Source: Variovorax dokdonensis (GTDB lineage: Bacteria; Pseudomonadota; Gammaproteobacteria; Burkholderiales; Burkholderiaceae_C). From it: a stretch of DNA of 64,000 bases. How positions within the stretch are numbered: position 1 is the first letter of the stretch; each line of letters opens with the position of its first letter. The position numbers were made by a program, and so were the translations under genes. The notes beneath the pieces are model-generated. The model was not told where the DNA came from, ran no database searches, and saw only the letters and a list, made by a program, of their open reading frames with translations. The stretch is taken from contig NZ_JASZYV010000001.1 in the NCBI RefSeq assembly GCF_030316895.1, forward strand, positions 744,001 through 808,000, written 5' to 3'. This document shows positions 29,780 through 40,163 of this stretch, one piece after another.

Positions 29780-30321
29780 GATGCGTTGTCCTTGTTTTGT
29801 ATCGCTGTCACATGCCCATGACGGGCCAACGATGCACGGACGACCACTCGCGAAACGACGGGATTGCCCTGGACCACGGTTGCGCGTTGCACGCCGGCAT
29901 GCGGACATGCCGGCTGCCGAGCGCTAGCTCGTCAACCGAAGTGGGGGCGCGTGGATGGGCACAAGCCAGATGTCGTGCCGATGGACTGCCGGTCGGGCGG
30001 CCTTGGGCGTCGCGCTTTGCGCTCGCACAAACGCCGACTCCATGGCCGCCACCACCGGTCTGAACCGGTGCAGCACCCATTGAATCAGCATCATCAACAC
30101 AAATTGCTCGCTTCGATCCGCCGGCAGAAGACTTCTACCGGCTGGGAATTCCGTAAGGTGTTTCGTGGGCGTCGCCTTGGCTCGTCCGGCGCAACTGCCA
30201 CCTGCGGTGCTGGGGCACGAGGCTTGCAATCACGCTGGAAAAGCGGCATCGACCTCCGGCGCGACCCCTCCTTGTGCTCTAAACTTCTTCGCTTAAATCA
30301 AGCACTTACTAGACCGCGCTG
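29780..30321. promoter_or_regulatory. rne leader / rne-rluC divergent intergenic region
   Basis: A 542-bp gap with no credible gene. It should carry the rne promoter and a long rne 5' leader on the minus strand, plus the rluC promoter. Three hairpins are visible: a 9-bp perfect stem at 29893-29914, a 7-bp stem at 30053-30070 and an interrupted 9-bp stem at 30120-30142. In E. coli the rne leader is long and structured and mediates RNase E autoregulation; the same role here is inference. Promoter elements are not clear. Confidence 0.5.
29893..29914 (-). promoter_or_regulatory. Perfect hairpin in the rne leader
   Basis: GCCGGCATG at 29893-29901 pairs with CATGCCGGC at 29906-29914. In the rne transcript the 4-nt loop reads UCCG, a member of the UNCG tetraloop class. 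It lies 114-135 nt before the rne start codon and is the most stable structure seen in the leader. Confidence 0.45.
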
Positions 30322-31380
30322 GTGAAGAACATTATAGGTGGGAAGCCAGGGCCTGCGACATCGCAGGCGCGAACGGGTTCGGATGCGCAGGCTGTCCGGC
30401 ATCTGACGGTCGACGAATCCGGTGCCGGCCAGCGGCTGGACAACTTCCTCTTCCGATCACTGAAGGGCGTTCCGAAAACCCATGTGTATCGCATCATTCG
30501 CTCGGGCGAGGTGCGTGTGAACAAGGGACGGGCGCAGGCCGAAACCCGCGTAGAAGAGGGCGACCTCGTTCGTTTGCCGCCAATGCGCGTATCGGCGCGT
30601 TCGACCGAAGTGGCCCCCGCGGCGCCCGCGCGCGAATTTGCCCTGTTGCATGAAGACGACGCCCTGCTCGCTGTGGACAAGCCATGCGGCGTCGCCGTGC
30701 ACGGCGGCAGCGGCGTCAGTTTCGGCGTGATCGAACAATTGCGCTCGGCTCGCCCTGCGGCTCGCTTTCTGGAGTTGGTGCACCGCCTCGACAAGGAAAC
30801 ATCGGGCATCTTGCTGGTGGCCAAGAAGCGCAGCGCGCTGACCAATCTTCAGGAACAGTTCCGTGAACGCGAGACCGGAAAGGTCTACCTCGCGCTGGTC
30901 GTGGGCGACTGGCCCGACAACAAGAAGGTGCTCGACGCCTCGCTGGCCCGATACCTGGTCGCTGGTGCAGCGGACGGCAAGGCCGAGGGTGAGCGCCGGG
31001 TGCGGGTCGTCGCAAAGGACCACCCGGACGCCATGCGAGCCGTGACGCTGGTGCGCGTGGTCGCTCGCACAAAATTGGGCGATGAGGCCCTGCCCCTCAG
31101 TCTTCTGGCTGTGACCATCAAGACGGGGCGGACCCACCAGATCCGTGTGCATCTCGCGTCCGCAGGTCACCCCATCGCCGGCGACGAAAAATACGGCGAC
31201 TTTGCGCTCAACCGCGCTTTGCAGAAGGCGGGCCTCAAGCGCATGTTTTTGCACGCCTGGCGCCTGCGCTTCACGCATCCGGTCAGCGGCGAGACAATGA
31301 AGCTCCAGGCCGTCCTTCCTTCAGAGCTTGCGACATTGCTGGATCCCGCCATCCTCACCGATATCTATGCCTCTGCCTGA
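30322..31380 (+). CDS. rluC: 23S rRNA pseudouridine synthase RluC-like
   Basis: A 352-residue RluA-family enzyme, with an N-terminal S4 RNA-binding domain (AGQRLDNFLFRSLKGVPKTHVYRIIRSGEVRVNKGRA, residues about 34-70) and a catalytic domain with VHRLDKETSGILLVAKK holding the catalytic aspartate. RluC modifies uridines 955, 2504 and 2580 of E. coli 23S rRNA. The start is GTG at 30322, giving MKNIIGGK as in many relatives. It is divergent from rne, as in E. coli, and overlaps the phosphatase gene by 14 nt. Confidence 0.92.
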   Translation: MKNIIGGKPGPATSQARTGSDAQAVRHLTVDESGAGQRLDNFLFRSLKGVPKTHVYRIIRSGEVRVNKGRAQAETRVEEGDLVRLPPMRVSARSTEVAPAAPAREFALLHEDDALLAVDKPCGVAVHGGSGVSFGVIEQLRSARPAARFLELVHRLDKETSGILLVAKKRSALTNLQEQFRERETGKVYLALVVGDWPDNKKVLDASLARYLVAGAADGKAEGERRVRVVAKDHPDAMRAVTLVRVVARTKLGDEALPLSLLAVTIKTGRTHQIRVHLASAGHPIAGDEKYGDFALNRALQKAGLKRMFLHAWRLRFTHPVSGETMKLQAVLPSELATLLDPAILTDIYASA

Positions 31381-32041
31381 ACGCGTCGATCGCCGCTTCG
31401 ATCTCATTGCTTTCGACTGGGACGGGACTCTGTTCGACTCGACCGCCATCATTGTTCGCAGCATCCAGGCTGCGGTGGTCGATGTGGGAGGGCCACGGCC
31501 CGGAGACCGGGAGGCTTCGTGGGTGATTGGCCTTGGTCTTGCCGAAGCGCTGGCGAAGGTCGCGCCCGGCCTCCCGCGCGAACGCTATGCCGAACTGGGC
31601 GCGCGTTACCGCTTCCACTACACGCGTTATCAAGATGAGTTGCTGCTCTTCGACGGTGTCTTGCCCATGCTCGATGCCTTGCGCGCGCGGGGTTTCAAGC
31701 TGGCTGTGGCAACGGGCAAATCGCGAACCGGCCTGAATGCAGCGCTGGCGACGACCGCCTTGGAGGGCCGCTTCGACGGCTCCCGGACTGCCGACGAGAC
31801 GGCAGGCAAGCCCCACCCGCGCATGCTCTTGGAACTCATGGAAGAGCAGGGCGTCTCCCCGGCGCGCACGCTCATGATCGGGGACACCACCCACGACCTT
31901 CAGCTGGCGCGCAACGCTGGTTGTGCGAGTGTCGGCGTCAGCTACGGCGCGCACGAGCCCGACAGCTTCGACGAGCACGGGCCTTTGTTTGTGGCGCATT
32001 CAGTGGCCGGCCTGCACGATTGGTTGGTCCGCCACGCCTGA
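31367..32041 (+). CDS. HAD-superfamily hydrolase, phosphoglycolate phosphatase-like
   Basis: A 224-residue haloacid dehalogenase-type phosphatase. Motif I is DLIAFDWDGTLFDS, motif II AVATGKSRTGLN, motif III lysine in AGKPHPRMLLELM and motif IV MIGDTTHDLQLARNAG. It likely hydrolyses a small phosphorylated metabolite; specificity is not readable. The ATG at 31367 lies inside the 3' end of rluC (14-nt overlap), so it is translationally coupled. It is followed by a Rieske protein gene after 23 bp. Confidence 0.9.
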   Translation: MPLPERVDRRFDLIAFDWDGTLFDSTAIIVRSIQAAVVDVGGPRPGDREASWVIGLGLAEALAKVAPGLPRERYAELGARYRFHYTRYQDELLLFDGVLPMLDALRARGFKLAVATGKSRTGLNAALATTALEGRFDGSRTADETAGKPHPRMLLELMEEQGVSPARTLMIGDTTHDLQLARNAGCASVGVSYGAHEPDSFDEHGPLFVAHSVAGLHDWLVRHA

Positions 32042-32064
32042 GCGCTGGCACAGGAGCCGTTGAA

Positions 32065-32439
32065 ATGAGCCTCGACCCCGAAGCGATCCCGCTGTGCAAC
32101 TCAGCTGATCTTTCGGAGGGCGGCATTGCCGTCTCATTCGACGTGGTCTACGGTGGACAAAGCTGCCGCGCTTTCGCGGTGCGCTTCGACGGTGCGCCTC
32201 ATGCCTACCTCAATCGCTGTAGTCATGTCGCGATGGAAATGGACTTCAGGCCTGATCAATTCTTCGATGACTCCGGCCAGTGGCTTCTTTGTGCCACGCA
32301 TGGCGCCGTCTACCGTCCGGATACGGGCGAATGCGCTGGCGGCCCTTGCCGAGGGGGACTGGTCAAGATTGCCATGAGCGAGCGCGATGGCGTGGTGCAC
32401 TGGCATACTGACTGGAACCTCAAGCCTCTCGCATTCTGA
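32065..32439 (+). CDS. Small Rieske [2Fe-2S] protein
   Basis: A 124-residue single-domain Rieske protein. The two cluster-binding motifs are RCSHVAMEMDF (C-x-H) and LLCATHGAVY (C-x2-H), separated by about 25 residues as in ferredoxin-type Rieske domains. No signal peptide or membrane anchor is present, so it is cytosolic. The start at ATG 32065 has AGGAG 8 bp upstream. It sits between the phosphatase and sppA in one run of genes. It may be an electron carrier; the partner is unknown. Confidence 0.9.
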   Translation: MSLDPEAIPLCNSADLSEGGIAVSFDVVYGGQSCRAFAVRFDGAPHAYLNRCSHVAMEMDFRPDQFFDDSGQWLLCATHGAVYRPDTGECAGGPCRGGLVKIAMSERDGVVHWHTDWNLKPLAF

Positions 32440-32446
32440 CCACCCC

Positions 32447-33478
32447 ATGACCGAATCGACCCGCACCGAGCCCAGGGGGCTCGATCCTCATGCCGCCACG
32501 GTGGCAACCGGCAGTTCCACTTCGGGCGGCGACGGCCATTCGCGGCGGGCTTGGGAGCGAGACACGCTGGAGCGGCTGGCATTTGCGGCATTGACCGAAC
32601 AGCGGGCGGCGCGCCGCTGGAAGATCGGGATCCGGCTTGCCTGGTTGGTGCTGATCGCCGTCGTGATCTGGGTCGGGATGTCGCGCAGTGCGACAACGAC
32701 GGCCGCGTCCACCGCGCCGCACACGGCCATGATCGAGATCAAGGGTGAAATTTCGGATGGCGCGGACGCCAGCGCGCAGGCCATCGTCGCCTCGATGAAG
32801 AGCGCCTTCGAGGACAGCGCTGCCAAGGCGGTGGTCTTGCTGATCAATTCTCCGGGCGGCAGTCCGGTTCAGGCGGGCATCGTCGCCGATGAAATCAGGC
32901 GCATGAAGGCGCAGTACAAGAAGCCCGTCTATGCGGTGGTCGAGGAGAGTTGCACGTCGGCGGCCTATTACATCGCTTCGGCCACCGACAAGATATTCGT
33001 GAACAAGGCCAGTCTGGTCGGAAGCATTGGGGTGCTGATCGACGGATTTGGCTTCACGGGCATCATGAATCGCGTTGGCGTGGAGCGCCGCCTCATCATC
33101 TCAGGTGAGAACAAGGGCTTTCTCGACCCCTTCAGCCCGATGAACGACGAGCAGCGCGCTCATGCCCAGAAGATGATCGATCAGATCCACGAGCAGTTCA
33201 TCAGCGTGGTGAAGGCCGGCCGCGGCGATCGCCTGAAGCTACAGACGCCGGGGCTGTTCAGCGGTCTGTTCTGGACAGGAGAGCAAGCCGTCGAGATCGG
33301 CTTGGCCGATCAATTGGGCAGCCTCGACTATGTGGCGCGCGAAGTCGTCAAGGCCGAGAAGGTGGAGGATTACACCCGGCATGAAAACGTGGCGGAACGC
33401 CTCGTTCGCCGCTTCGGCGCCACGCTTGCCGACTCGGCCGTAGGCGCGATGGGTCGCAGTGGCTATTCGCTGCGCTGA
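32447..33478 (+). CDS. sppA: Signal peptide peptidase SppA, S49 family (36K type)
   Basis: A 343-residue membrane protease that degrades cleaved signal peptides. One transmembrane helix lies at residues 60-78, then the S49 domain with LLINSPGGSPVQAG, nucleophile S171 in SCTSAAYYIAS and general base K223 in SGENKGFLDPF. The 52-residue spacing of this Ser-Lys dyad equals that of Bacillus SppA. It is the short form with a single catalytic domain. The N-terminal 55 residues are polar and variable. Start ATG 32447 lies 7 bp after the Rieske stop. Confidence 0.94.
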   Translation: MTESTRTEPRGLDPHAATVATGSSTSGGDGHSRRAWERDTLERLAFAALTEQRAARRWKIGIRLAWLVLIAVVIWVGMSRSATTTAASTAPHTAMIEIKGEISDGADASAQAIVASMKSAFEDSAAKAVVLLINSPGGSPVQAGIVADEIRRMKAQYKKPVYAVVEESCTSAAYYIASATDKIFVNKASLVGSIGVLIDGFGFTGIMNRVGVERRLIISGENKGFLDPFSPMNDEQRAHAQKMIDQIHEQFISVVKAGRGDRLKLQTPGLFSGLFWTGEQAVEIGLADQLGSLDYVAREVVKAEKVEDYTRHENVAERLVRRFGATLADSAVGAMGRSGYSLR

Positions 33479-33535
33479 CCGGTCCATCTTTGGCGCCAAG
33501 CGTCGCGCCGCGGCAAGTCGTTGATAGGAAGAAGG

Positions 33536-34300
33536 TCAAGCGCCAATGGCAAACACAGTCGGAAGGCGACCCGGGTCTGCCGCTTCCTGACGTGCGCGCC
33601 AATTCTTGACGGTGCTGCAACTGACCTTGCCCCCGTCAAGCGTTAGTCCGGTGGCGAGCGCGAGCCGTGTGCCGGGCTGCAAGGTTTGAATCAGCGCCTG
33701 GAGCAGGGCGCCATTGCGGTAGGGCGTTTCGATGAACAGTTGCGTCTGACCAGTGCGCAGAGCCAGCGACTCCAGTTCCTTGATCCGTTGAGCCCGCTGC
33801 GCCGTGTCTTGGGGCACATAGCCGACAAAGGCGAAGTTCTGGCCGTTCAAGCCACTGGCCGCGAGTGCGAGCAGCAGCGACACGGGCCCTGACAAAGGCA
33901 CGACGGGCACTCCTGCGTCATGGGCTGCCCGCACGACCGAGCTTCCTGGGTCGGCCACTGCCGGCATGCCGGCTTCGCTGAGCAGTCCCATGTCATGACC
34001 TGCCAGAGCCGGCGCCAGCAACGCCCGCGCATCGAATTGCACGGCCTGGTCGCCTTTCTTGTGAACTTCCCGGGGCAACTCCTGAAGGAATTGCGCCTGC
34101 AAGGGCGCTGCCAGCGGGTGGAGTTCGTTCACTCGCTTGAGGTAAGCCCGTGCAGACTTGGCGTTCTCGCAGACCCAGTTCGTGATGCGAGCGGCAGTCG
34201 CCAATGTTCCCGCGGGAAGGGTCTCCTGCAAGGGGACTTGGACTTCGCAACCGAAGTCCAAAGGAGCAGGCACGAGATAGAGAGTGCCGGTGGTGTTCAA
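33536..34300 (-). CDS. SAM-dependent methyltransferase, RsmI-related tetrapyrrole methylase fold
   Basis: A 254-residue protein of the COG0313 group that includes RsmI (16S rRNA C1402 2'-O-methyltransferase). It shows LSEAGMPAVADPGSSVVRAAHDAGV, VVPLSGPVSLLLALAASGL, and FVGYVPQ. It is shorter than RsmI and begins differently (TGTLYLVPAPL in place of the usual YVVATPIGN-like start), so it is a paralogue. Translation appears to start at TTG 34300 in a 4-nt TTGA overlap with the yceF stop. It is cotranscribed with yceF and convergent with sppA. Substrate unknown. Confidence 0.82.
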   Translation of the reverse strand: MNTTGTLYLVPAPLDFGCEVQVPLQETLPAGTLATAARITNWVCENAKSARAYLKRVNELHPLAAPLQAQFLQELPREVHKKGDQAVQFDARALLAPALAGHDMGLLSEAGMPAVADPGSSVVRAAHDAGVPVVPLSGPVSLLLALAASGLNGQNFAFVGYVPQDTAQRAQRIKELESLALRTGQTQLFIETPYRNGALLQALIQTLQPGTRLALATGLTLDGGKVSCSTVKNWRARQEAADPGRLPTVFAIGA

Positions 34301-34881
34301 AGCAGGGCCACCCCGGCGGCGCGCAGCATTCGGCAGGTGCGAATCAAGGGCAGCCCGACCAGAGCCGTGGGGTCGTCGCTCTCGATCGCATCGAGCAGAG
34401 CGATGCCCATGCCCTCGCTCTTGGCGCTTCCAGCGCAGTCATAGGGCTGCTCGGCCCGTAGATACCGCTCGATGGCTTCGTCGCTCAAGTCGCGAAACAC
34501 CACGCGTACGGGTGCGATGGCGCGCTGGCGAAAATTGGCCTCCTGGCAGACCACGGCAACGGCGGTCTGGAAAACCAGCGTCTGGCCACGCATCTGGCGC
34601 AACTGCGCCACCGCTCGTTCATGGGTTCCCGGTTTTCCGAGGCCAACACCATCGAGATCGGCAACCTGATCTGAGCCGATGACGACGGCGGCGGGAAATC
34701 GCGTCGCCACGGTTTCGGCCTTGGATAACGCCAAGCGTTCGGCCAGTTGGCGTGGCGATTCGTTTTCAAGAGGGGTCTCGTCAACGCCAGGAGACTGAAC
34801 CTCGAAAGGGATGCCAAGACGTTCGAGGAGATCGCGCCGGTAGCGCGACGTGGATGCGAGGATGACGGACCTGTTTGGCAT
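34297..34881 (-). CDS. yceF: Maf-family nucleotide pyrophosphatase, YceF type
   Basis: A 194-residue Maf/YceF protein: VILASTSRYRRDLLERLG at the start, PGVDETPL, the catalytic aspartate in VVIGSDQVADLDG and KPGTHERAVAQL. The STSRYRR signature is of the YceF subfamily, which hydrolyses 7-methyl-GTP in E. coli and is thought to sanitise nucleotide pools. Start ATG 34881; the frame stays open upstream without similarity. It is divergent from yceD, 59 bp away. The rne, rluC, yceF, yceD, rpmF order matches E. coli apart from the inserted genes. Confidence 0.92.
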   Translation of the reverse strand: MPNRSVILASTSRYRRDLLERLGIPFEVQSPGVDETPLENESPRQLAERLALSKAETVATRFPAAVVIGSDQVADLDGVGLGKPGTHERAVAQLRQMRGQTLVFQTAVAVVCQEANFRQRAIAPVRVVFRDLSDEAIERYLRAEQPYDCAGSAKSEGMGIALLDAIESDDPTALVGLPLIRTCRMLRAAGVALL

Positions 34882-34940
34882 GGCGGACGATTGTGCGCGA
34901 ACGGGCCGATTTGTGTACTCGAGGCGGTAGACTGCCTCCC

Positions 34941-35498
34941 ATGAAGAGAGCTTTCGCACCGGAGCGCCTGGACGTCGCCGCATTTGCCGACGCCTCTGCC
35001 AGATTGGCCGGACAGGACTCGTTGTCGCGCTTTCCGCGCCTGTCGGCCGAAACCGTACAGCCAGCGGATGCTTCATTGGAGCAGTCGGAAGTGCAATGGG
35101 AGGCGGCTGGAGAATCCCGTCGGGACAGTGCCGGGCGTTCCGAGCCGTGGTTGCACCTTTTCGCAGAGGCGATCGTTCCCCTGGTTTGTCAGCGTTGCCT
35201 CGGACCCGTGGGCGTGCCTCTCGAAGTCGACCGCTGGTTCCGCTTTGTGGCGGACGAAGAAACGGCCGCCGCCCTGGACGAGGAAGTCGAGGAAGATGTC
35301 CTCGTCGTCAGCCGGGAATTCGACTTGAAGGGCTTGATCGAGGACGAACTGCTGATGTCGTTGCCCGTCACTCCGACTCACGACGTCTGTCCGGAGTCGC
35401 TTCCGGCCTCCGCCGTTGATGCCGACTTCGAAGAGGCGGAACAGAAAAAGCCCAACCCGTTTGCCGCATTGGACAAGCTTCGCCGAGAAAAGAAGTGA
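34941..35498 (+). CDS. yceD: YceD family protein (DUF177), 23S rRNA accumulation protein
   Basis: A 185-residue YceD protein with the characteristic VCQRCLGPVGVPLEVD followed by an acidic FVADEETAAALDEEVEEDVLV stretch (residues about 97-125) and a final LDKLRREKK. YceD almost always precedes rpmF and has been linked to 23S rRNA accumulation; molecular function is poorly known. Start ATG 34941. A 257-bp gap with a clear promoter separates it from rpmF. Confidence 0.9.
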   Translation: MKRAFAPERLDVAAFADASARLAGQDSLSRFPRLSAETVQPADASLEQSEVQWEAAGESRRDSAGRSEPWLHLFAEAIVPLVCQRCLGPVGVPLEVDRWFRFVADEETAAALDEEVEEDVLVVSREFDLKGLIEDELLMSLPVTPTHDVCPESLPASAVDADFEEAEQKKPNPFAALDKLRREKK

Positions 35499-35537
35499 GG
35501 TGCATTGGAGCATCTGGCCCAAATACCTCGCATGCGC

Positions 35538-35543
35538 TATAAT
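35538..35543 (+). promoter_or_regulatory. -10 element for the rpmF-plsX-fab operon
   Basis: A perfect TATAAT lies at 35538-35543 in an intergenic region, with a poor -35 (TGGCCC) 17 bp upstream. Transcription from here would give a roughly 205-nt leader before rpmF. The leader has a palindrome CCGGGAAGTTCCCGG at 35582-35596. Confidence 0.55.
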
Positions 35544-35755
35544 CGAAGGCTTCGTTCGTGCCAAGTGGCTGCAAAAAGGCGCCGGGAAGTTCCCGGGACA
35601 GTGGCGGTTTCTGATTCAAAGAAGCTAGTCAAGCGAGGCAATGCCGATTAAGGTAATGCCGAATCAGCCGAAATCGATGGCAGATTGCTGTCGAAAGCGC
35701 GCCCCACGAGCACCGAGTTCACTTCAAGCAACCAACCGAATTCCAGGAGCCGACC

Positions 35756-35938
35756 ATGGCCGTCCAGCAAAACAAGAAGTCGCCCTCCAAGCGCGGCATG
35801 CACCGTTCGCACAACGCTCTGAGCGTTCCCGGCATCGCCGTCGAGCCCACTACGGGCGAAACGCATCTGCGTCACCACATCAGCCCCAATGGCTTTTATC
35901 GTGGTCGCAAGGTGCTCAAGACCAAGTCCGAAGCCTGA
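35756..35938 (+). CDS. rpmF: 50S ribosomal protein L32
   Basis: A 60-residue basic protein starting [20 protein letters not shown], the L32 signature, and ending [11 protein letters not shown]. It lacks the paired cysteines of zinc-binding L32 forms, as is normal in proteobacteria. It has AGGAG 7 bp before the ATG. It is the first gene of the L32-fatty acid operon, with plsX 59 bp downstream. Confidence 0.98.
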   Translation: MAVQQNKKSPSKRGMHRSHNALSVPGIAVEPTTGETHLRHHISPNGFYRGRKVLKTKSEA

Positions 35939-35997
35939 TCGTATCTACAGGCGCAGGCCCGAGGCTACCCAGGTTGTAGCGTCGGGCCTTTGTTTTG

Positions 35998-37089
35998 ATG
36001 GCTACGCCTTCCCCTTTTGAATCGGCGCCTCTTTCGACGGTCACCTTGGCTGTCGACTGCATGGGCGGCGATTTCGGCCCATCGGTGACCCTGCCGGCGT
36101 GCGAAGCATTTCTCGCGCGCCATGAGCGGGCTGCGTTGGTCCTCGTGGGGAAGCCCGAGGCCTTGTCGAATTTTTCCCACCCGCGCTGCCGCGTCGTGAC
36201 GGCGAGCGAGGTTGTGGGTATGGACGATCCTGTCGAGGTCGCGCTGCGGAGGAAGAAGGATTCTTCGATGCGCGTGGCCATCGCGCAAGTCAAGGATGGT
36301 GCAGCTCAAGCGGCCGTCTCTGCCGGCAATACCGGCGCGCTGATGGCGATTGCACGTTACCTGCTCAAGACGATGGATGGCATCGATCGGCCAGCCATTG
36401 CGCCCCAGTTGCCCAACATGAAGGGTGGTGCCACGACGGTGCTCGACCTTGGGGCCAATGTCGACTGCGACGCCGAAGATCTTTTGCAGTTCGCCGTGCT
36501 GGGCTCCGCGCTGGTTTCTGCCTTGACCGGCAATGAGTCTCCATCTGTTGGGTTGCTAAACATCGGCGAAGAAGCCATCAAGGGCAGCGAGACAATCAAG
36601 AAAGCCTCTCAATTGCTGCGCGAGGCAGGGCAATCCCAGGATCTCAACTTCTACGGGAACGTTGAAGGCAATGACATCTTCAAAGGTACGACCGAGATTG
36701 TGGTTTGCGATGGGTTCGTCGGCAATGTGGCGTTGAAGGCGAGTGAAGGCGTCGCCTCGATGATTTCCGGCTACATGAGGCAGGAGTTTTCGCGCAATCT
36801 ACTGACCAAACTGGCTGGCATCTTGGCTTATCCGGTCTTAAGTGCCTTGAAAAAGCGATTGGATCATCGGCGCTACAACGGAGCAGCACTGCTTGGCTTG
36901 CGTGGGCTCGTCTTCAAGAGCCACGGGTCGGCCGATGCACTGGCTTTCGGATACGCGCTCGATCGCGCTTATGATGCCGCCCGCAACAACCTTCTCGAAC
37001 GCGTTCGTGCCCGCATTGCACATGCCGCTCCGCTGCTGGGGCGCGCGGACGCCGACGCGCAGACCGAAGTGACAGCGCTCCAGGATTGA
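35998..37089 (+). CDS. plsX: Phosphate acyltransferase PlsX
   Basis: A 363-residue enzyme that makes acyl-phosphate from acyl-ACP, the first step into phospholipid synthesis with PlsY. It shows [13 protein letters not shown] at the N-terminus, [23 protein letters not shown] and [10 protein letters not shown]. The ATG at 35998 is preceded by an in-frame TTG. Its stop overlaps the fabH start by one base, so both are coupled. Confidence 0.97.
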   Translation: MATPSPFESAPLSTVTLAVDCMGGDFGPSVTLPACEAFLARHERAALVLVGKPEALSNFSHPRCRVVTASEVVGMDDPVEVALRRKKDSSMRVAIAQVKDGAAQAAVSAGNTGALMAIARYLLKTMDGIDRPAIAPQLPNMKGGATTVLDLGANVDCDAEDLLQFAVLGSALVSALTGNESPSVGLLNIGEEAIKGSETIKKASQLLREAGQSQDLNFYGNVEGNDIFKGTTEIVVCDGFVGNVALKASEGVASMISGYMRQEFSRNLLTKLAGILAYPVLSALKKRLDHRRYNGAALLGLRGLVFKSHGSADALAFGYALDRAYDAARNNLLERVRARIAHAAPLLGRADADAQTEVTALQD

Positions 37090-38066
37090 TGGCCAAATAT
37101 TCAAGAATCACCGGCACCGGCAGTTTTTTGCCACCCCGCCGCGTTACCAACGATGACCTTGCGCGCGAGTTGGCGCAACGTGGAATCGAAACATCTGATC
37201 AATGGATCGTCGAGCGCACGGGCATCCGAGCGCGCCATTTCGCCGCAGCCGATGTCAGCAGCAGTGATCTTGGCTTCGAGGCGGCACGACACGCGCTCGA
37301 GGCCGCCGGCAAGACCGCGCAAGATGTCGACCTCATCATCGTCGCGACTTCCACGCCCGACATGGTGTTCCCGTCCACTGCGGCGATCTTGCAGAACAAG
37401 CTTGGCATTGCTGGATGCGCGGCATTCGACGTGCAGGCCGTGTGCAGCGGCTTCGTCTATGCATTGACGGTGGCCGACGCCATGATCCGAGCCAATGGCG
37501 TCAAATGCGCCCTTGTCGTTGGTGCGGAGGTGTTTTCCCGCATCCTCGATTTCAATGACCGCACCACCTGCGTGCTCTTTGGCGATGGCGCCGGCGCTGT
37601 AGTGCTCGAGGCGAGCGAAACTCCTGGCATCCTGGCGAGCGACCTGCATGCTGACGGCAAGCACGTCGGCATTCTTTGCGTGCCTGGACACGTCTCCGGT
37701 GGCGAAGTGCTCGGCAAGCCGCTCCTGCACATGGATGGCCAGGCTGTGTTCAAGCTCGCGGTGCGGGTGCTCGAAGAGGCTGCTCGAGCTACGCTGCAAA
37801 AGGCGGGTCGCACCGATGCCGACATCGACTGGCTGATTCCTCACCAGGCCAATATCCGCATCATGGAAGGGACGGCGAAGAAGCTGAAGCTCCCGCTTGA
37901 AAAGCTGGTGGTGACGGTGCACGAGCACGGCAATACGTCGGCGGCATCCATTCCCCTGGCACTCGACGAAGCAGTACGCAGCGGCAAGGTCAAGCCGGGC
38001 GAAACCGTGATGCTCGAGGGAGTTGGCGGAGGTTTCACCTGGGGTGCCGTGCTCCTGGACATGTGA
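37089..38066 (+). CDS. fabH: Beta-ketoacyl-ACP synthase III
   Basis: FabH condenses acetyl-CoA with malonyl-ACP to start fatty acid synthesis. The 325-residue protein has C119 in [12 protein letters not shown] as nucleophile, the histidine of [11 protein letters not shown] and the asparagine of [12 protein letters not shown], completing the Cys-His-Asn triad. [13 protein letters not shown] ends the protein. The start is ATG 37089, sharing its first base with the plsX stop; an in-frame TTG precedes it. Confidence 0.98.
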   Translation: MAKYSRITGTGSFLPPRRVTNDDLARELAQRGIETSDQWIVERTGIRARHFAAADVSSSDLGFEAARHALEAAGKTAQDVDLIIVATSTPDMVFPSTAAILQNKLGIAGCAAFDVQAVCSGFVYALTVADAMIRANGVKCALVVGAEVFSRILDFNDRTTCVLFGDGAGAVVLEASETPGILASDLHADGKHVGILCVPGHVSGGEVLGKPLLHMDGQAVFKLAVRVLEEAARATLQKAGRTDADIDWLIPHQANIRIMEGTAKKLKLPLEKLVVTVHEHGNTSAASIPLALDEAVRSGKVKPGETVMLEGVGGGFTWGAVLLDM

Positions 38067-38121
38067 GTTCTGCGGCGCTTGCGACCGATGGCCGCGGCGC
38101 CGGATTGGAGACATCAACACA

Positions 38122-39072
38122 ATGAATTCGTTTGCCTTTGTTTTTCCGGGCCAAGGCTCGCAGTCCGTCGGCATGCTGGACGCGTGGGGCGATCATCCCG
38201 AGGTGCGTGCGACTCTGGAAGAGGCCTCCGAGGCGCTTGGCGAAGATGTCGCTCGCCTGATTCACGAAGGCCCCAAGGAAGCGCTTGCTCTGACCACCAA
38301 CACTCAGCCTGTGATGCTGGTGTCCGCGATTGCTGCCTGGCGCGTGTGGCTGGCCGAAGGCGGCTCCAAGCCAGCGATGCTCGCGGGCCATTCGCTGGGC
38401 GAATACTCGGCCCTCGTTGCCGCTGGCGTCTTGACGTTGTCGCAGGCGGCGCCGCTGGTGCGTTTTCGTGCACAGGCCATGCAGCAAGCTGTACCGGTTG
38501 GTGTCGGGGCCATGGCGGCCGTGCTGGGCATGGATTCTTCCAAGGTTGTCGCCGGTTGCGCCGAGGCGATGGCATCGTTCGGCGACGGTTCCTCCGAGGT
38601 CGTCGAGGCCGTCAATTTCAACGATCCGATGCAGACCGTCATTGCTGGCAGCAAGGCCGCCGTGGACAAGGCGTGCGAACTGCTCAAGGCCAATGGCGCC
38701 AAACGTGCGTTGCTGCTGCCGGTATCCGCTCCCTTCCATTCGAGCTTGATGAAGCCGGCTGCCGATGCGCTGCGTGAGCGCTTGGAGTCGGTCGAACTGG
38801 CTGCTCCACAGATTCCTGTGGTGAACAATGTCGACGTGCAGGTCGAGACCGATCCGGCTCGAATCCGCGATGCGCTGGTGCGCCAGGCCGCGGGTCCGGT
38901 CCGCTGGGTCGAGACCGTACAGGCCTTGCAGGCACGAGGCGCGCAGGCCATCATCGAATGCGGTCCGGGCAAAGTCCTGGCTGGCATGGCAAAACGCATT
39001 GCACCCGAGTTGGTTTCGGGCGCCATCTTTGATCCGGCCTCCTTGGCCGATGTCCGCCAGCAACTGGCCTGA
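38122..39072 (+). CDS. fabD: Malonyl-CoA:ACP transacylase
   Basis: A 316-residue acyltransferase that moves malonyl from CoA to ACP. The N-terminus is FAFVFPGQGSQSVGML, the active-site serine is S91 in GHSLGEYSALVAAG, and the catalytic histidine lies in SAPFHSSLM. Length and motifs are ordinary. It lies 55 bp after fabH and 4 bp before fabG in the operon. Confidence 0.98.
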   Translation: MNSFAFVFPGQGSQSVGMLDAWGDHPEVRATLEEASEALGEDVARLIHEGPKEALALTTNTQPVMLVSAIAAWRVWLAEGGSKPAMLAGHSLGEYSALVAAGVLTLSQAAPLVRFRAQAMQQAVPVGVGAMAAVLGMDSSKVVAGCAEAMASFGDGSSEVVEAVNFNDPMQTVIAGSKAAVDKACELLKANGAKRALLLPVSAPFHSSLMKPAADALRERLESVELAAPQIPVVNNVDVQVETDPARIRDALVRQAAGPVRWVETVQALQARGAQAIIECGPGKVLAGMAKRIAPELVSGAIFDPASLADVRQQLA

Positions 39073-39076
39073 ATTC

Positions 39077-40163
<1,087 letters not shown>

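Noticed and set aside
27419..29821. An 800-codon open frame antisense to rne
   Set aside because: It mirrors rne codon for codon in high-GC DNA, has low-complexity content and no recognisable motif. RNase E on the opposite strand is certain.
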